Shown one piece after another: positions 39,334 to 51,224 of a stretch of 64,000 nucleotides of DNA. How positions within the stretch are numbered: the stretch's first letter is position 1; every line of letters starts with the position of its first letter. The notes under the pieces were generated by a model that was not told where the DNA came from, did not search any database, and saw only the letters and a list, made by a program, of their open reading frames with translations. Source of the stretch: Rallus limicola (taxonomy: Eukaryota > Chordata > Aves > Gruiformes > Rallidae); assembly GCA_022605955.1 (NCBI GenBank), contig JAKCOZ010000001.1, positions 100,596,211 to 100,660,210 on the forward strand, given 5' to 3'. Made by a program: the position numbers and the translations under genes.

Positions 39334-39463
39334 TCATAGAATCGTAGAATATCCTGCACTGGAAGGGACCCATGAGGATCATCAAGTCCAACTCCTGGCT
39401 CCACACAGGACCATCCAAGTCAGAGCATGGGACTGAGTGCATCATCCAGATGCTTCTTTAAGT
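39334..39463 (-). mobile_element. CR1 LINE 3' UTR fragment
   Basis: It begins TCATAGAATCGTAGAATATCC, the reverse complement of the CR1 terminal repeat, followed by CTGGAAGGGACCCATGAGG, ATCATCAAGTCCAACTCC and a TGCACAGGACCATCC-like block. It continues to a GATGCTTCTTTAAGT segment and then fades. It is a heavily 5'-truncated insertion on the minus strand. It belongs to a different CR1 subfamily from 10527-10723 and 48112-48335, as shown by the GGAAGGGACCC / ATCATCAAGTCCAACTCCTGG arrangement. Confidence 0.88.
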
Positions 39464-40934
39464 GGAATGCTAAAGATAATTGATCAGAGTAAATCAGGAT
39501 AGCTTCAATGAACAAAGCATTGTTCTTATGAGGATCTAAATCAATAGATGTTATACAGTCTTGAATATACAAACATACTTCACTATACTACCTTCTGTAG
39601 TGCTTCTTCTCCAACAAGAATTTTTTCTACATCTTGGGTTCATAGACAGAGTTTGCCGAACTCTCTGTGAATAAATAAGTTCATTGTGAATTCTATTCAC
39701 TTTGACTCAACCACTACAAAAACTAGAGTATCTGTCCTCTCTGTAGGATATTTAAGTATCAGGCAAGGCAGGAAAATAATTTTGAAATATATCCTCTAGA
39801 ATGATGAAGTTGCAATTATAGGGTGAACTGGGATGATAATGAAGCTGAGAAATGGGGTACTGACCTGAAACCCTCTTCTTCATAATTTCTTGACTTCCTA
39901 CAAGTTGAGATACAAATCTTTATATAATTTCTAAAGCATGCATGCTTACTAGTGGTGGGTGCATGTGAGACAGTCAATAATTCTGTCTATATTCTCAGGA
40001 GTTCCTAGAATGTGTTCATTAATGTCATGCAACAGGCTTGCAATGTTTCAAATGTTTTTGGAAAACAAAGCCTTTTTGGTGAACTGATGTTTCACGGCAT
40101 AACATTTATATTATTATTGTCAATTAATATTTTCTGTTTTGTATGGTTTTGTGAAGCTTTTGTGGAGGAAGGGAGGCAAAATAATTTCCCAGATGAAGTT
40201 ACAGCTACTTTAAAATATGTTGTTATTTTTTTTAAATTACAAGATTTATTCATGATGATTCCCTCGAAACATGAAATTAAAGATAATTCAATCACACTTT
40301 GCCACTCTTTTCATTATCCCAGCATGTTCTAATTTTTCTTTCACTACTACATAATTAGTGTGTTTACTTTAGGGTTAATTAAATCAGTTAAATTATTTGA
40401 AATAAACTTCTGAGAAATGATTTATGATTTTTAGGCCGTACAGAAAGCAATTTATTTTATTACCTGGCTAAGTTGCCATTTGAGATATGATAGTGATACA
40501 ATAAATATATATATAAAATTGATTGCATCTCCAGAATAACTTGCATAGGATCACAATTTTAATTATGTCATTTATATTTAATGGGGGTAGAGGTGTAGAG
40601 TTTACTACTTAAAATCAAGAAAAGAGCCACATGTGCTTATGTGTGAGACAATGTGCCTTATCTTTTATTGCAATGAAGTAAAAAGTACTGAGCATTAAAA
40701 CAATGGTGCATATCTTCAGTGCTGTACCATATTGTGAACAAGATGAAAGTATAAAAACAGACTGTTTAGTTACTTATAAAATATTGTTTGCTTTTTCAGG
40801 CAGTTTTACTAGTGAACCTGAAGAAAAAGACTTGCTTATTCTTATAAAGGGATCAGTTTTAATAATTAGCAGTGTGATGTTACAGTTCTGTATAATTTAT
40901 CAATTATCAACACGATAGGTTCTAGTAACATTAT
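39464..40934. other. AT-rich noncoding stretch; nothing recognised
   Basis: The 106-codon frame at 40012-40332 has no domain and overlaps an opposite-strand frame of similar quality. No gene or repeat is recognised. Confidence 0.6.
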
Positions 40935-41541
40935 TTCCCATTAGTTTAACCCCAGCTGACAGCTAAGCACCACACAGCCTCTAACAACCACACAGCTGTT
41001 CAGTGCTTCCACACTACGACCACCCCCATGAGATGGGGAAGAGAATCAAAAGTGAAACAAACAATCAAGCAAAAGGTGAAACCTATTGATTGAGATAAAG
41101 ACAGTTTATTAGGACAGAAAAGTAAGATGACGATGATGACGATATAGTGATGGAAAACGAACACAGCAATTAATGCACAGCACAATTTCTCACCACCTGA
41201 AGACATTACTTAGCCAGTTCCTAAGCTGCCCTGCCTCACAGCCCATCCCTAGCTATATACTGAGCATGACATCATGTGGTATGTTATATCCTGTTGGCCA
41301 ATTTGGGTCAGCTTCCCTGGTTGCTTTCACTTCCAGGTCCTGCGCCCCCCTTCAACTCCCCCCCACCCACATTTCCCCCTGCTTCTTTTTGGCCACTATG
41401 AGAAATTGAAAGATCTTGAGTACTTGTCAACAACTGAAATACTACTGCGATATCAACATTATTCTTATCCTAAATGCAATGCACAACACTACACCAGCTG
41501 CTAGGAAGAAAATGAACTCTATCCTTACTGTAATCAGGAGA
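40935..41541 (-). mobile_element. Diverged full-length solo LTR (about 607 bp)
   Basis: Landmarks on the plus strand, in order: AGTTTAACCCCAGCTGACAG, CTAAGCACCACACAGCC, ATGAGATGGGGAAGAGAATC, TTGAGATAAAGACAGTTTATTAG, CTATATACTGAGCATGACATC, ATGTTATATCCTGTTGGCC and GAAGAAAATGAACTCTATCC. These match 47823-48640 (same orientation, without its CR1) and 21417-21814 (opposite). On the sense (minus) strand TATATAG near 41255 is the likely TATA box, and AATAAACTGTC near 41100-41112 lies where the family has its polyadenylation signal. The terminal bases have decayed (sense start TCTCCTGATTAC instead of TGTCCTGGTTTC) and no target duplication can be recognised, so it is an old insertion. Confidence 0.85.
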
Positions 41542-43575
41542 GCTCTGAAGAACAAAAAATGAATGACGAATCAGGCTAGAATTTTTTATCATTTTAAGAG
41601 AAGATTTTACAGGCTACTTTCCTTATAACACTCACCTTCTCATAACAACCTTCATCTATAATTCCAAAGCACTCTGCAAACATTAATTAGTGTATTATTA
41701 ATGACACTAATAATTCAGTGCTGCAATGTTCATTTCCTGAAGAATAGTGAGGACACTTCAAATATCCAAGTTACTTTAATGAATGTTAAGGATGTTCAAC
41801 ACCCTCCAGAGCAGTACAGAAATCCTCTATGTATTGTAAATCGTCTTGTTAGACTTGAAATCTTATGTCATTACAGTTTCACTGTTTCTAGACCTTAGTA
41901 TTATTTCAGAATGCTCATTTTAAATTAAATTCAAAAGAATAAGGATATATCCTACTCTGTCTGTCTCCAGGTGCTGTTATAGACTAAGAAGTACAATTCT
42001 AAGCACCGAATCAAGGGAGGAATGAAAAATATTGCACAACATAGTCACAGACATCATGACTGATAGACCAAGTACAAATATAGAAGGATGCTACATGAAA
42101 TAAGCCTTTTTGAATATCTCTCAGGAGAAGAAACCAAAGTGCATAGTTTCTTTGCCTTGTATCTGACAACAATCCCAATTCAATCTGTCAAACAAAGTGT
42201 ATTGCAGTCACTCTATTAGTGACCTTTAAAGTTCGTGACTTTGATGAAAGACCTCCCCCCAAGCTGAAGAAAGTTTATTTTCTCTTAGTTCTTTTCTATA
42301 GTATGTTTTATATAAAATATTTTTTTCATTTAAGGTTACATGAACAGAACAAGTATTTTTCTCATTACTGGAATATATGGTTTATTCCAATTTAGTTTTT
42401 TATAAGTTTATGTAGACATCTCTCTAACCTGTGAAGCTACCAATGGATTGTCCTCACTTTCACTCAAAATTTACCATCTATACAAATCTAGATGTATTTT
42501 TCACCTTTATCATTGTGAATTACGAACTAATGAAAATACTGCAATATGAAGCTGATCACATGCTGCAGACCAGTTGTATGATTAGTTAGTTTCTCTATTT
42601 TCTGCAATGCTGTTAACCATATGGCATCTATGGTTTGGCTTTGAAATGTCAGAAGTGTGTCTATATGCCTGCAGATATGACATCAATTTTAGACTCACTG
42701 CATGCCTTATCCACAGGAGGCTTGTTATAAGTATTACAGTTTTATGACACATGGATTAGGACACTATCCTTTCTGGGTACTGATGTATCTGAATATGTTT
42801 CTTGCATTTCTGTCAAGGAACTAGTTTTTCGGGAAAGCTGGTAGTCATTTTCAAGCTGAGGAATATGATTACAGAAGTGTACCTTATATAGCCCTCATTC
42901 ATGTTCATGGTCATTTACTCACATGACTGCTCACACTGAAGTCATTAGTGTTTGGCAATGGTAATTCAAATTGCACAGTCTTTTCATTAAAAGAGCACAT
43001 AATGCTTCCTATACTCAGTTGTATGTTACAGGTTTCTTTTTTTTTTTTTTTTCCTAAAGGACACTTACTGCCTGACTCTCAAGTTAGATAACATGAAAAA
43101 AATTGCTAATGCTTGATTTTCATTTTTCATAAATACATAGTTGCCTCTTACAATACACAGTTTCACAGTACATATCTACATTCCATATAAACATGTGACT
43201 TCTAAATTATAATATAAAAAATACAATAACTACATCTGTGATAACTATATGTTAAACAACATTATGAGCTGTGAATATAGTGAAACTCTTAATAGAAGTT
43301 CTATTATAACTACAAAAGTAGGTCTCAACAACCACAAAAAAAAGTAAAATTTTAAAAAATGTGTTTACCCTTAAAAGGGTGCACTTAAAAGAATAACATC
43401 TCCTCTCCATTATGAAATGAATGAATAATTGATTTCCTACTAAAAATTAAATTTTTTTTCTATTCATCCATCTTTTTTCTGCAACAACCCATTCTTTCCT
43501 TTCATAAGAAATGTTCAAAAAAAGTGTCTTGTTTCCTCTTTGTTACCCATTTGCAACTTTTGAATAACAAAAAGG

Positions 43576-43603
<28 letters not shown>
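43576..43603. repeat. Poly-A run
   Basis: Uninterrupted adenine run of about 28 bases. No retroposon body is recognised upstream. Confidence 0.9.
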
Positions 43604-43607
<4 letters not shown>

Positions 43608-43879
43608 TGACAAATACCCTTAGATGTTACTGAACACTTGGCATAGCCTTTTCAGAAGCAGACTACTGTAGGAAATTAAAAAGACGAACAGTGATAGATT
43701 ATATTAAAAATATTATATGTATTTATTGGTCTCTGTGCTGTCCTTTCCACCTGAAACTATTTAAAAATTAAGCAGCTCAGAGGCAGAAAAATAAGCCTAT
43801 TTTCCTGACTGGGTCTTCATTGATCTCCCACTAAATCAGCAGAAATAAAAAAAAAACCAATGAAGCAAACAAACCCCAC

Positions 43880-43880
<1 letters not shown>

Positions 43881-43927
<47 letters not shown>
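43881..43927. repeat. (ATT)n microsatellite
   Basis: About 15 perfect ATT units. Seen directly; likely polymorphic in length. Confidence 0.95.
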
Positions 43928-43928
<1 letters not shown>

Positions 43929-44299
43929 AACAATAACATCTTCTAAATTCAAGCCTCTCCTTTGCCAAACCTTTTTCTAGTCTACAGTGGGATTATCTGC
44001 AGCCATGGACAGAGTACATTGGTGAATACTAAGTAATTACTCAAAAAAATGTCAACTTTGTTACTTGCAGCAATTTGTTCCACTCGTCTCCCCTCCACAG
44101 TCAGAGAACCTTGGTGGCAATCACAGCCAGTTCTATTTGTGTTTTCTCACTCTGCCTAGTAGTTTTTCTATCAACAAACCAATGGGATTAGGTGAAACTT
44201 GTAGGAGAAAGAGGGAGATCACTCCTGCCTTTCAGAATAATTCAATCCTGATCAAAGAAAATAACATTTTGCAGAGAATGAAGGACATGGTAGATCTGC

Positions 44300-44375
44300 C
44301 CTGTTTGTTGGGGGGGTGTGTGGATGAAAAAGATGAAGTCTAGAGATCCTTCCTAACCTAATTTATTCTATGACT
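44300..44375 (+). mobile_element. Short CR1 LINE 3' end
   Basis: The segment GATGAAGTCTAGAGATCC, then TTCCTAACCTAATTTATTC and TATGACTTTG is a diverged form of the CR1 terminus (GGTCCCTTCCAACC...ATTCTATGATTCTATG). Only some 75 bp are recognisable, and the preceding GGGGGGGTGTGTGGA may belong to it. Small size and several substitutions make the assignment moderate. Confidence 0.6.
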
Positions 44376-45171
44376 TTGGCTTCTGCAACATGCCTGCTTT
44401 TTGTTTTGCTTATTTTTCATCTCCTTTCTCAGATGCTTAGATCAGGAATCTCTGATTGCAGTAGTCATGCAAGAAGAAAATAAGAAGGCCTCCTGCCATT
44501 TAGAGCAGATGCATCTAGGCTTAGTAAATGCAAAGCACTCCTGCTCATAGAGATCAGAGAGATAAAACCAAGTTGTTCAAGGTTATGCTGAAAGTCAGTT
44601 TGGGAATTAAACCTGCTATTTCCCAGGTCAACACCCAAAGTAGTGGGCCCTTGAGATCTTTTTCATTTACTAGGACGCCTGCAATTTTAATTCTCTCAGA
44701 ATATTTGCATAGGTTAAATAAAAGTGAATTCTACCATTTAAACACATACTTTGTGCTCTTGCTTTCTCTGTCCATGCCCAGATAAAACTGCTACAATCTT
44801 TGATGCTAGACTAGTGGTATTTTTCTGTCTGCTACCTTATGATCCATTAAAACTATTATACAGGTAGTAGGCCAGATTTTCAGAAGGTTTATATCAGCAT
44901 ATGTCTATTAATTCCAACTCAGCTGTACAGCTAAGTGCCTGCCCTGTTGCCTTCCCTTAATGAGACAGATGAAATTCCAAGTGTCCCATTTATTTAAAGT
45001 ATTATACTAAAAATTATACTTTTTATCCATAGGCTTGTCAAAAAATATATATGTTAGTTTGTGAGGTTTTGGTTCTGTTTTGTGTTTGTTTTTTCCTTGC
45101 AGCTATTGTTTAGACAGGAAGCGATTAGTTACAGAAAAGTTAGTACTTGTAGAAAGATGGATGGATGGATG

Positions 45172-45214
<43 letters not shown>

Positions 45215-46613
45215 GGATGTGTGTATGTTTGTGTACATATGCACATGTGCAAACATACTTTAAGAAAATATTGATGCTTATTTAAATGTTGAATATTGTA
45301 AAATAAATCATATATATGATTTAATACCATGTGGTTTGTTGAAAATTTTTGGGGATGCATAACGATCTGAATAGTTTATTCAACCCTTTCCAAGGAGTCA
45401 TGCATGCACAGCTGGGAAGTTAGTAAATATTTCTCAATAGAAACACCACAGTGTAATATTTATGACGTTCAAACAGAAGAAATATTAAATTAAAAATACA
45501 ACTATATTTCATCTGTGATAGTGAGGAATTTTCCTGAAGTTTCACCTGAGTGGAGTTGAATGAGGCCACGTAGGAATATGCCTTTAGATATGCTGAAATT
45601 CCAAAAGCAATTTGACTGTGCAGTCATGTTATAAGTCACAAAATATTTTATGATTTTTTTTCCTAATCTTGAAACACACATAAAATTATTTTAAGTGGAT
45701 TTTTGGGTTTTGGGTGGGTTTTTTATATAAAGTATATACTACATAGGGATTACTGTTTATTTGTGGTTCTCAGCCTTCCTTGCCTTAGATACTATACCTG
45801 TAGAGATTTTAGACTAAAATAATGGATGAGTAATAATACTTAACTATTAAAAACTTTGAGGGAAAAGTAAAAAAGCTGAAAAGAAGGACACAGGGTAGTT
45901 TGAGAAAGTCAGTTTCGGATGGCTGTTGAAACACTACTCAGAAAGAATTCCCAATTTACCTTGTGCAAGTTTCAATCTCTTAGAAACACAAAACATTAAA
46001 GAACCTGAGCATCACTCAAGAAAGACTTCCTGAACTCTAGACAAGAAAAGTAAAACCCTTAAATTAAAATAATGACTTCTCAAAAATACCTACATCTGCA
46101 TATGTAATCAGGAGTCTAGGAAATGTGAGGGGTTTTATGAAAATTTTTGTCAGAAATTTGAGAATAAGCTTTTTGACCTTTCCTGTACTAGGAAATTCTG
46201 TGTAATGCTAACAGCTCCTAGCATTTAAATTGGAGTCCAGCCTGATACAGTCATGTCTAAATTAAGATTATTTTACATTATTCACGTGTTAGCTTGCCGG
46301 TTTCAAAAAATGTAGAGGATACATGTAATGCAATGTTGCAGAATAAACATTGTAGATGAACTATCATAGTAGGTCTGTAATATTTCACAACTTCGCAAGA
46401 TCATGACAAGTCCTACTGACCTTCATATAGCTAGGATTTTGCTATATGTTTTTCACAATCAAGGTACAAGTAGTTCTAGTTGGAATTTGTCTGTGTTAGG
46501 TAGATCATGTTTATATATATGTTTATATACAAAAGAAAAATAAAAGCATACTGAATTTTCTAATTTTCAGTTAGTTCCAATTAAGAAGCAGCTATTGCAG
46601 CTTCTTTTTTTAC
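44376..46613. other. AT-rich noncoding stretch with GATA/GATG microsatellite
   Basis: No gene or mobile element is recognised apart from the tetranucleotide repeat at 45156-45219. Confidence 0.65.
45156..45219. repeat. (GATG)n/(GATA)n microsatellite
   Basis: Four or five GATG units, about ten GATA units, then GATG again, followed by GT-rich sequence. Seen directly; likely length-variable. Confidence 0.95.
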
Positions 46614-47687
46614 TGACTGGTGATTTAGCCCTGGCTGGAGGCCATATGCCCACCAAAGTCTCTCTAGCACTTCCCTTTTCAGTTGTGCAGGGGAGAAAAT
46701 ACATATTGAGAGGTTCAGGAGTCGAGATAAGGACAGGGAGAGATCATTCCGCAATCAGTGTCATGGGCACAACAGACTCAACACAGCAGAAAGGAAAGAA
46801 AACTCTAATTTATGACACTGCACTACATACCCAGTGACACCAGAGTCGGGGGTAATGAGAAAAGCAATCAGATCTTAAAGCACCTCCCCCACCCCTTCCT
46901 TCTTAGCAGACTTCAGTCATGATTTCGCTCCCTTCTTCCCCTCCCATTATGGCACAGGGAGGGGCAGGTACTGGGGGAATGGGAGTTTCAGTCAATTCCT
47001 CACAAGTTAGTTTCATTCTTGGCCAGGGAGGCATTCCACACACACCCTTCTCCTGCTGCACCGTGGGGTCCCACCATGGGCAGTAATAAATCACAATGTC
47101 TCTCAGTCTCTCAGTCCCAGTCCTCCACAGGGTCACAAACCCCCACAGCAAACCTGCTCAGGAGCAGATCTCTCCCTTGCTCATCTCTGCATCTCTGTTT
47201 CTCTTCACAGGGTGCAAGTGCTGGCAGAGGCTTGCTCCAACACAGGTCACAGCATCTTCTGTATGTCTCCACCTGCTCCAGTGTGGGTCCTCTCCACAGG
47301 CTGCAGGTGTGGTCTCAGCCTTTTCCATGGGTTGCGAGGGGGACACCTGCTCCACCATGGGATTCTCCACAGGCTGCAGGGGCATCATTCTCTTCAGCAT
47401 CTGGGGCACCTCTTCCCCCCACCTTCCCTGACCTTGTTGTCTGCACAGTTTCTTTTATCTTCTCACTCCCTTCTCTGGTGGCAAAAAGCAGCTGCTTTTA
47501 GGATTTTTTTCTCCTAAATGTGATTCTCAGAGGTAAATGGCTTGGCCTTGGTCAGCAGCAATTCCAGCCTTGAATCGGCCGATGATTACTCTGTCAGGAC
47601 TGCAGAAAGTTTCTGGCTGCTTCTTGCAGAAGCCACCCTTGAAGCCCCCCCTTCTCCACCAGAACCCAGCCACACAAAACTGCAACA
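46614..47687 (-). mobile_element. Long GC-rich solo LTR, copy 2 (internal deletion)
   Basis: On the plus strand it begins TGACTGGTGATTTAGCCCTGG and ends AACCCAGCCACACAAAACTG then CAACA, the reverse of copy 3's ends. It shares with copy 3 the GGAGGCCA and CACCAAAG segments, GGAGAAAATA, GATAAGGACAGGGAGAGATC, AGACTCAACA, CACCAGAGTC and AAGCACC, then the CTGCTCCA / CCATGGG / GGCTGCAGG repeats. Near 47070-47090 about 90 bases present in copies 1 and 3 are missing (GGGGTCCCACCATGGGCAGTAATAAATC joins two separated parts). The family's TG...CA ends are retained, but no target duplication is clear. The 160- and 111-codon frames inside are chance frames in GC-rich LTR sequence. Confidence 0.8.
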
Positions 47688-47822
47688 TTGGCTAGGATTG
47701 CAATGAGGAAAGTCTGGAGTACATATCATGCCTTGAGGTTATGATTATTAGACACTTCATGTCTTTTCTGTAAAATGCAGGTTCCAGAAATGTTTCATCA
47801 TGTGTTAGTCTAGACTTCTCCC

Positions 47823-48640
47823 TGTCATGGTTTTGCCCTAGCCAGCAGTGAAGCCCCACAAAGCCACTCACTCATCCCCACTCCAGCTGGGTGGGAGAGA
47901 GAAACAGAACAGTGAAAGTGAGAAAACTCCTGGAGTGAGATAAAGACAGTAAAATTACTAAAGCAAAAGCTGTCCACTCAGGCAAAGCAGAACAAGGAAT
48001 TTATTCCCCACTCCCCATGGGCAGGCAGGTGTTCAGCCATCTCCAGAGAAGCAGGGCTCCAGCACACAATGGTAACTTGGGAAGACAAACATCATCACTC
48101 CAAATATGTGTTTCATAGAATCATAGAAAAGGCTTGGTTGGAAAGGACCCTAAGGATCATAAGAGTTACAAACCCTTGCCACAGGCAGGGCCACTGACCT
48201 CCAGGTATGATCTAAACATGTCCCCATCCAACCTGGCCTTGAATGCCTTCAGGGATGGGGCATCAACAACCTCTCTGGGCAGCCCATCCCAACAACTTAC
48301 CACTCTCTCTGTAAAATACTTAAAGGACTTTCGTCTCTCTCTTGCTTTTCCTCCCAGCACTATATGCAGAGCATGATGTTGCATGGTATGGAACATCCCA
48401 TTGGTCAGTCTGGGTCAGCTGTTCCAGCTGTGATCCCTGTGAAGTTCTTGTGCACCCCCAACCTACTCACTGGTGGGGTGGCATGAAGAGCAGAAAAGGC
48501 CTTGGCTCTGTGTAAGAACTGCTCAGCAGTAACAAAAACATTCCTGTGTTATCAACCCTGTTTTCAGCACAAATCCAAAACACATCCTCATACTATCTAC
48601 TATGCAGAAAAAGAGGTCTATCCCAGCCAAAAGCAGCACA
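47823..48640 (-). mobile_element. Solo LTR with perfect 5-bp target duplication, interrupted by CR1
   Basis: The plus strand starts TGTCATGGTTTTGCCC at 47823 and ends CCAAAAGCAGCACA at 48640, giving intact TG...CA ends. It is bounded by the same five bases, CTCCC, at 47818-47822 and 48641-48645. Five-base duplications fit ERVL-type or similar integrases. The order of landmarks equals the LTRs at 17163, 40935 and (reversed) 51996: AGATAAAGACAGTAAAATTAC, GGCAGGCAGGTGTTCAGCC, CTATATGCAGAGCATGATG, CCCATTGGTCAGTC, AAAAGGCCTTGG and AGCACAAATCCAAAACACATC. Removing the CR1 at 48112-48335 leaves about 595 bp, the family's usual size. No internal retroviral genes adjoin it, so it is a solo LTR left by recombination. 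Sense orientation is minus, judged from the TATA-like box (sense strand near 48360). Confidence 0.93.
48112..48335 (-). mobile_element. CR1 LINE 3' end nested in LTR
   Basis: The plus strand starts TCATAGAATCATAGAAAAGG, the reverse of the CR1 terminus, followed by TTGGTTGGAAAGGACCC. On the minus strand the last part of ORF2 reads TERVVSCWDGLPREVVDAP followed by SLKAFKARLDGD, the conserved C-terminal end of the CR1 reverse transcriptase. The right boundary, where LTR sequence resumes with TTTTCCTCCCAGCACTATATGC, is at about 48335. It is 5'-truncated and lies wholly inside the LTR at 47823-48640, so it inserted after that LTR did. The 76-codon minus frame at 48166-48396 is a fusion of LTR sequence with CR1 and is not a gene. 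Confidence 0.93.
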
Positions 48641-51224
48641 CTCCCTGAAGCATCTTTTAAACAGTAATCATGAATGCTAACGAGAATTACCAAGTTGTCT
48701 ATACTTTTTAAACTTCTCAAATGCCAGCCCCAGGGGAGACATCTCCTCCCTCGCAGCTGCATGACCCATCAGCCACAGGACTGCTTTCCCCATGGACTGC
48801 TGACTGGTCCATGGCATAGGTAGGGGAGAGCAGTCTGAGTCACAGCAGCTGCCTCTTGCTGTCACTGCAACATCTTTCTCTTCCTCCCCTCTGACCCCGT
48901 CTTTCTGTTCCAGCACCGTTTGCCTCTCAGAAGAAACTGATTTGTGACATCCAGTTTACCCTTAATCCTTACTGGCTTCTATCCTCCATGTCCCTGGGCT
49001 TCAGCCTTTCTACCTCAAGTCTTTATGCAACTTCCCGTGCTTTCTCACTGTTCTGGGAGGGCAAACTCAGTCCTTCCACACCCATTTCTTGTCAAAACTG
49101 GCTCTCCTCTTCTTCCTGACTTCCCTCATCTAATTTTAATCCTTCTAATTTCTCATTTTCCTTTGCTTTCCAATGCCAATATTTCATGTGGGAGGCTGCC
49201 AGTTGCAGTCCCCGTCTCCTTTTCTCCCCACCTATCACATATCCTTAGGCCTTACCGTACCTCTCTGCAGGCATTCTATTTTTACACCTCTTCTCCTAAG
49301 CCTTCGCCGCAGCAGACCCTATTTATGGTGGCATCTACTCCAACTAGATTCCTTCTCCCTTTCTCTTCCATTAGCATATTTTCAGTCACCCAGAGGATAG
49401 GAGACTCTGAAGCAATGTTCACTGTTTACACAAGGTTTACAGTATAATTTGTGGAACACAGGATGCCATATTTTTCCTGAAACCACTGACCCATGTCTTT
49501 TGTTTGACACTAGGAAAATAAAAAAAGAAAACAGCAATAAAACACTTGGCACAATATTTCGTTTGACTGACTACTGATAGAGTGTGAAGGGTTTGAGGTT
49601 AATTTTCCCAAATGCACTTATTTCTAAACAGTGTCTCAATGCTGTGAAAATGTTTACCATATCACTTGAAATGTTTTAGAGTAACACTGATGACAGCTTA
49701 AAGAAGAATATAAAAAGGGAAGTAAAAATGAAAACACTCTAGAAATGTATATGAACCTCTTATCATAGTTAATTAGAGTCATAAATAGGAAGTGAAGAGG
49801 TATCTTCCACCTTCAGATATAAAAAGACAATATTGTGAAAATGCCAGTCACTATACCCACCATAGTCAACCTAGACGTTAAATTCCTTTTTGAAAGAAGG
49901 CGTTTCATTTTCCTAAGTATTCTGTGAAGCCTGTGCTCCTGCAGTATTGGACATGAGCTTCACAAGGTCTTTAAATCAGCCAGCTGATAAGGTAGTGGGC
50001 GATATTGCTTTAGAAGTACTGATATTAATACACTGATAAGCAGCAAATACATATTGAATGCCACAGCAATGAAAAAATGTTGATATCAACTAAAACTTAG
50101 TTTACAGATGAGAGCCTGCCTATGAGCATACTCCTAAGAAGAAAGATTTCAAGCATTTTTCAGGGTCTCCCAAAGTATACACAGTGTTTTTTGGTTTGGC
50201 TCGGTTTGGTTTTTAATTTATTTTGGGATTCATAAATCACTGTTGCTATGATTAGTGATAAATGGATAGATAAACTTTATCTCTCCATAATTCAATTGAA
50301 TTACATTAAAGTACTGTCAGAAATTCAAGATGTCATTTCATACTTACATTAGCAAATCGGAGTGCAAATTATTGACACAACTAAGCATCATCAGTGTTGC
50401 CTCTACTATTCTGTCTACAAGAGTAGTTTTGGGGCAGTCTTGGATAGATTTTTATCAGATCCTTTATTTTCTTACATTAGATTTGATCTATTTTATAAAG
50501 GTCATTCTTAAGCATTTTAGTGAAGAACAAGATCATTTTGAATTTTACTGTGATAATAATTAATCAACATTCAGTAAGCCCATTAGAAACACTGTGTGGT
50601 TTTGTCCTGTACATTTCCTCCATTTTGCCGCATAAATAGTCCTCTTCCAATAGTGATTGTTATGACAGAAATGAGAGTATGTGATCAATAATCTCAATAC
50701 CTTCAGGATTTCTTTGGTCTAGATACTGATAACTTTGGGGTTTTTTTGTGCCTGCACATTTCTCTGTCTTCAAAACAATTACTATCATAGAAAAACTAAT
50801 TTAAAACTTGGTTTCTTCTTTGCATGTGAAGTTTTACAGAAATTCTAGCTGAATTGACTAAATAAACATTGATTTTCTTACACTTAAAAGTATGTCTTTG
50901 GTCAATTTTAAACTCCATGCACAGATTACCACCTCTCTGGGTGCAAAGCCTATAATGAAATGACTAGGAAGACACTGAGAGCGTATGCTTTTCATTAGTA
51001 GGATTCAAAGAACCTTCTTGGGAGTGAAATGTGAAGGCTCTAATGCAACCTCAATGTCAATTTGAAATGTTGTTATTGGTATTCCTGTGTACTATGAAAC
51101 TAGGTCTTAAACTTTGTCCTCTTATAATATTTCTTCCCCCTAAAAAACACTTTTGAAAAGTTCAACAGACACTCACACAGACACACACATGGACACACAC
51201 CCTGCAAGTGTGATGCAGTGCAAA
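48641..51224. other. Noncoding stretch with C/T-rich island
   Basis: 48700-49440 is markedly pyrimidine-rich and GC-richer than its surroundings, with many CCTTCTCC-like words. It yields a 167-codon plus-strand frame (48944-49447) made mostly of Leu, Ser, Pro and Phe, which is composition-driven. No known repeat is recognised there. The rest is ordinary AT-rich sequence, ending with an imperfect CA repeat at 51171-51200. Confidence 0.55.

Larger units (their letters stand above)
41542..44299. other. AT-rich noncoding stretch with simple repeats
   Basis: Contains T-rich tract near 43036-43053, a 28-base poly-A run at 43576-43603 and a TTA microsatellite at 43881-43927. No gene or transposon is recognised. 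Confidence 0.65.

Noticed and set aside
43861..45220. CRISPR-like array (regular short repeats)
   Set aside because: The repeats are pure ATT and GATA/GATG microsatellites without spacers, and the genome is vertebrate-like.
47019..47501. 160-codon plus-strand frame
   Set aside because: Inside LTR copy 2 and antisense to its inferred orientation. No protein motif.
48944..49447. 167-codon plus-strand frame
   Set aside because: Made of Ser, Leu, Pro and Phe because the DNA is pyrimidine-rich. No domain, no repeat of codon-position bias visible by eye.
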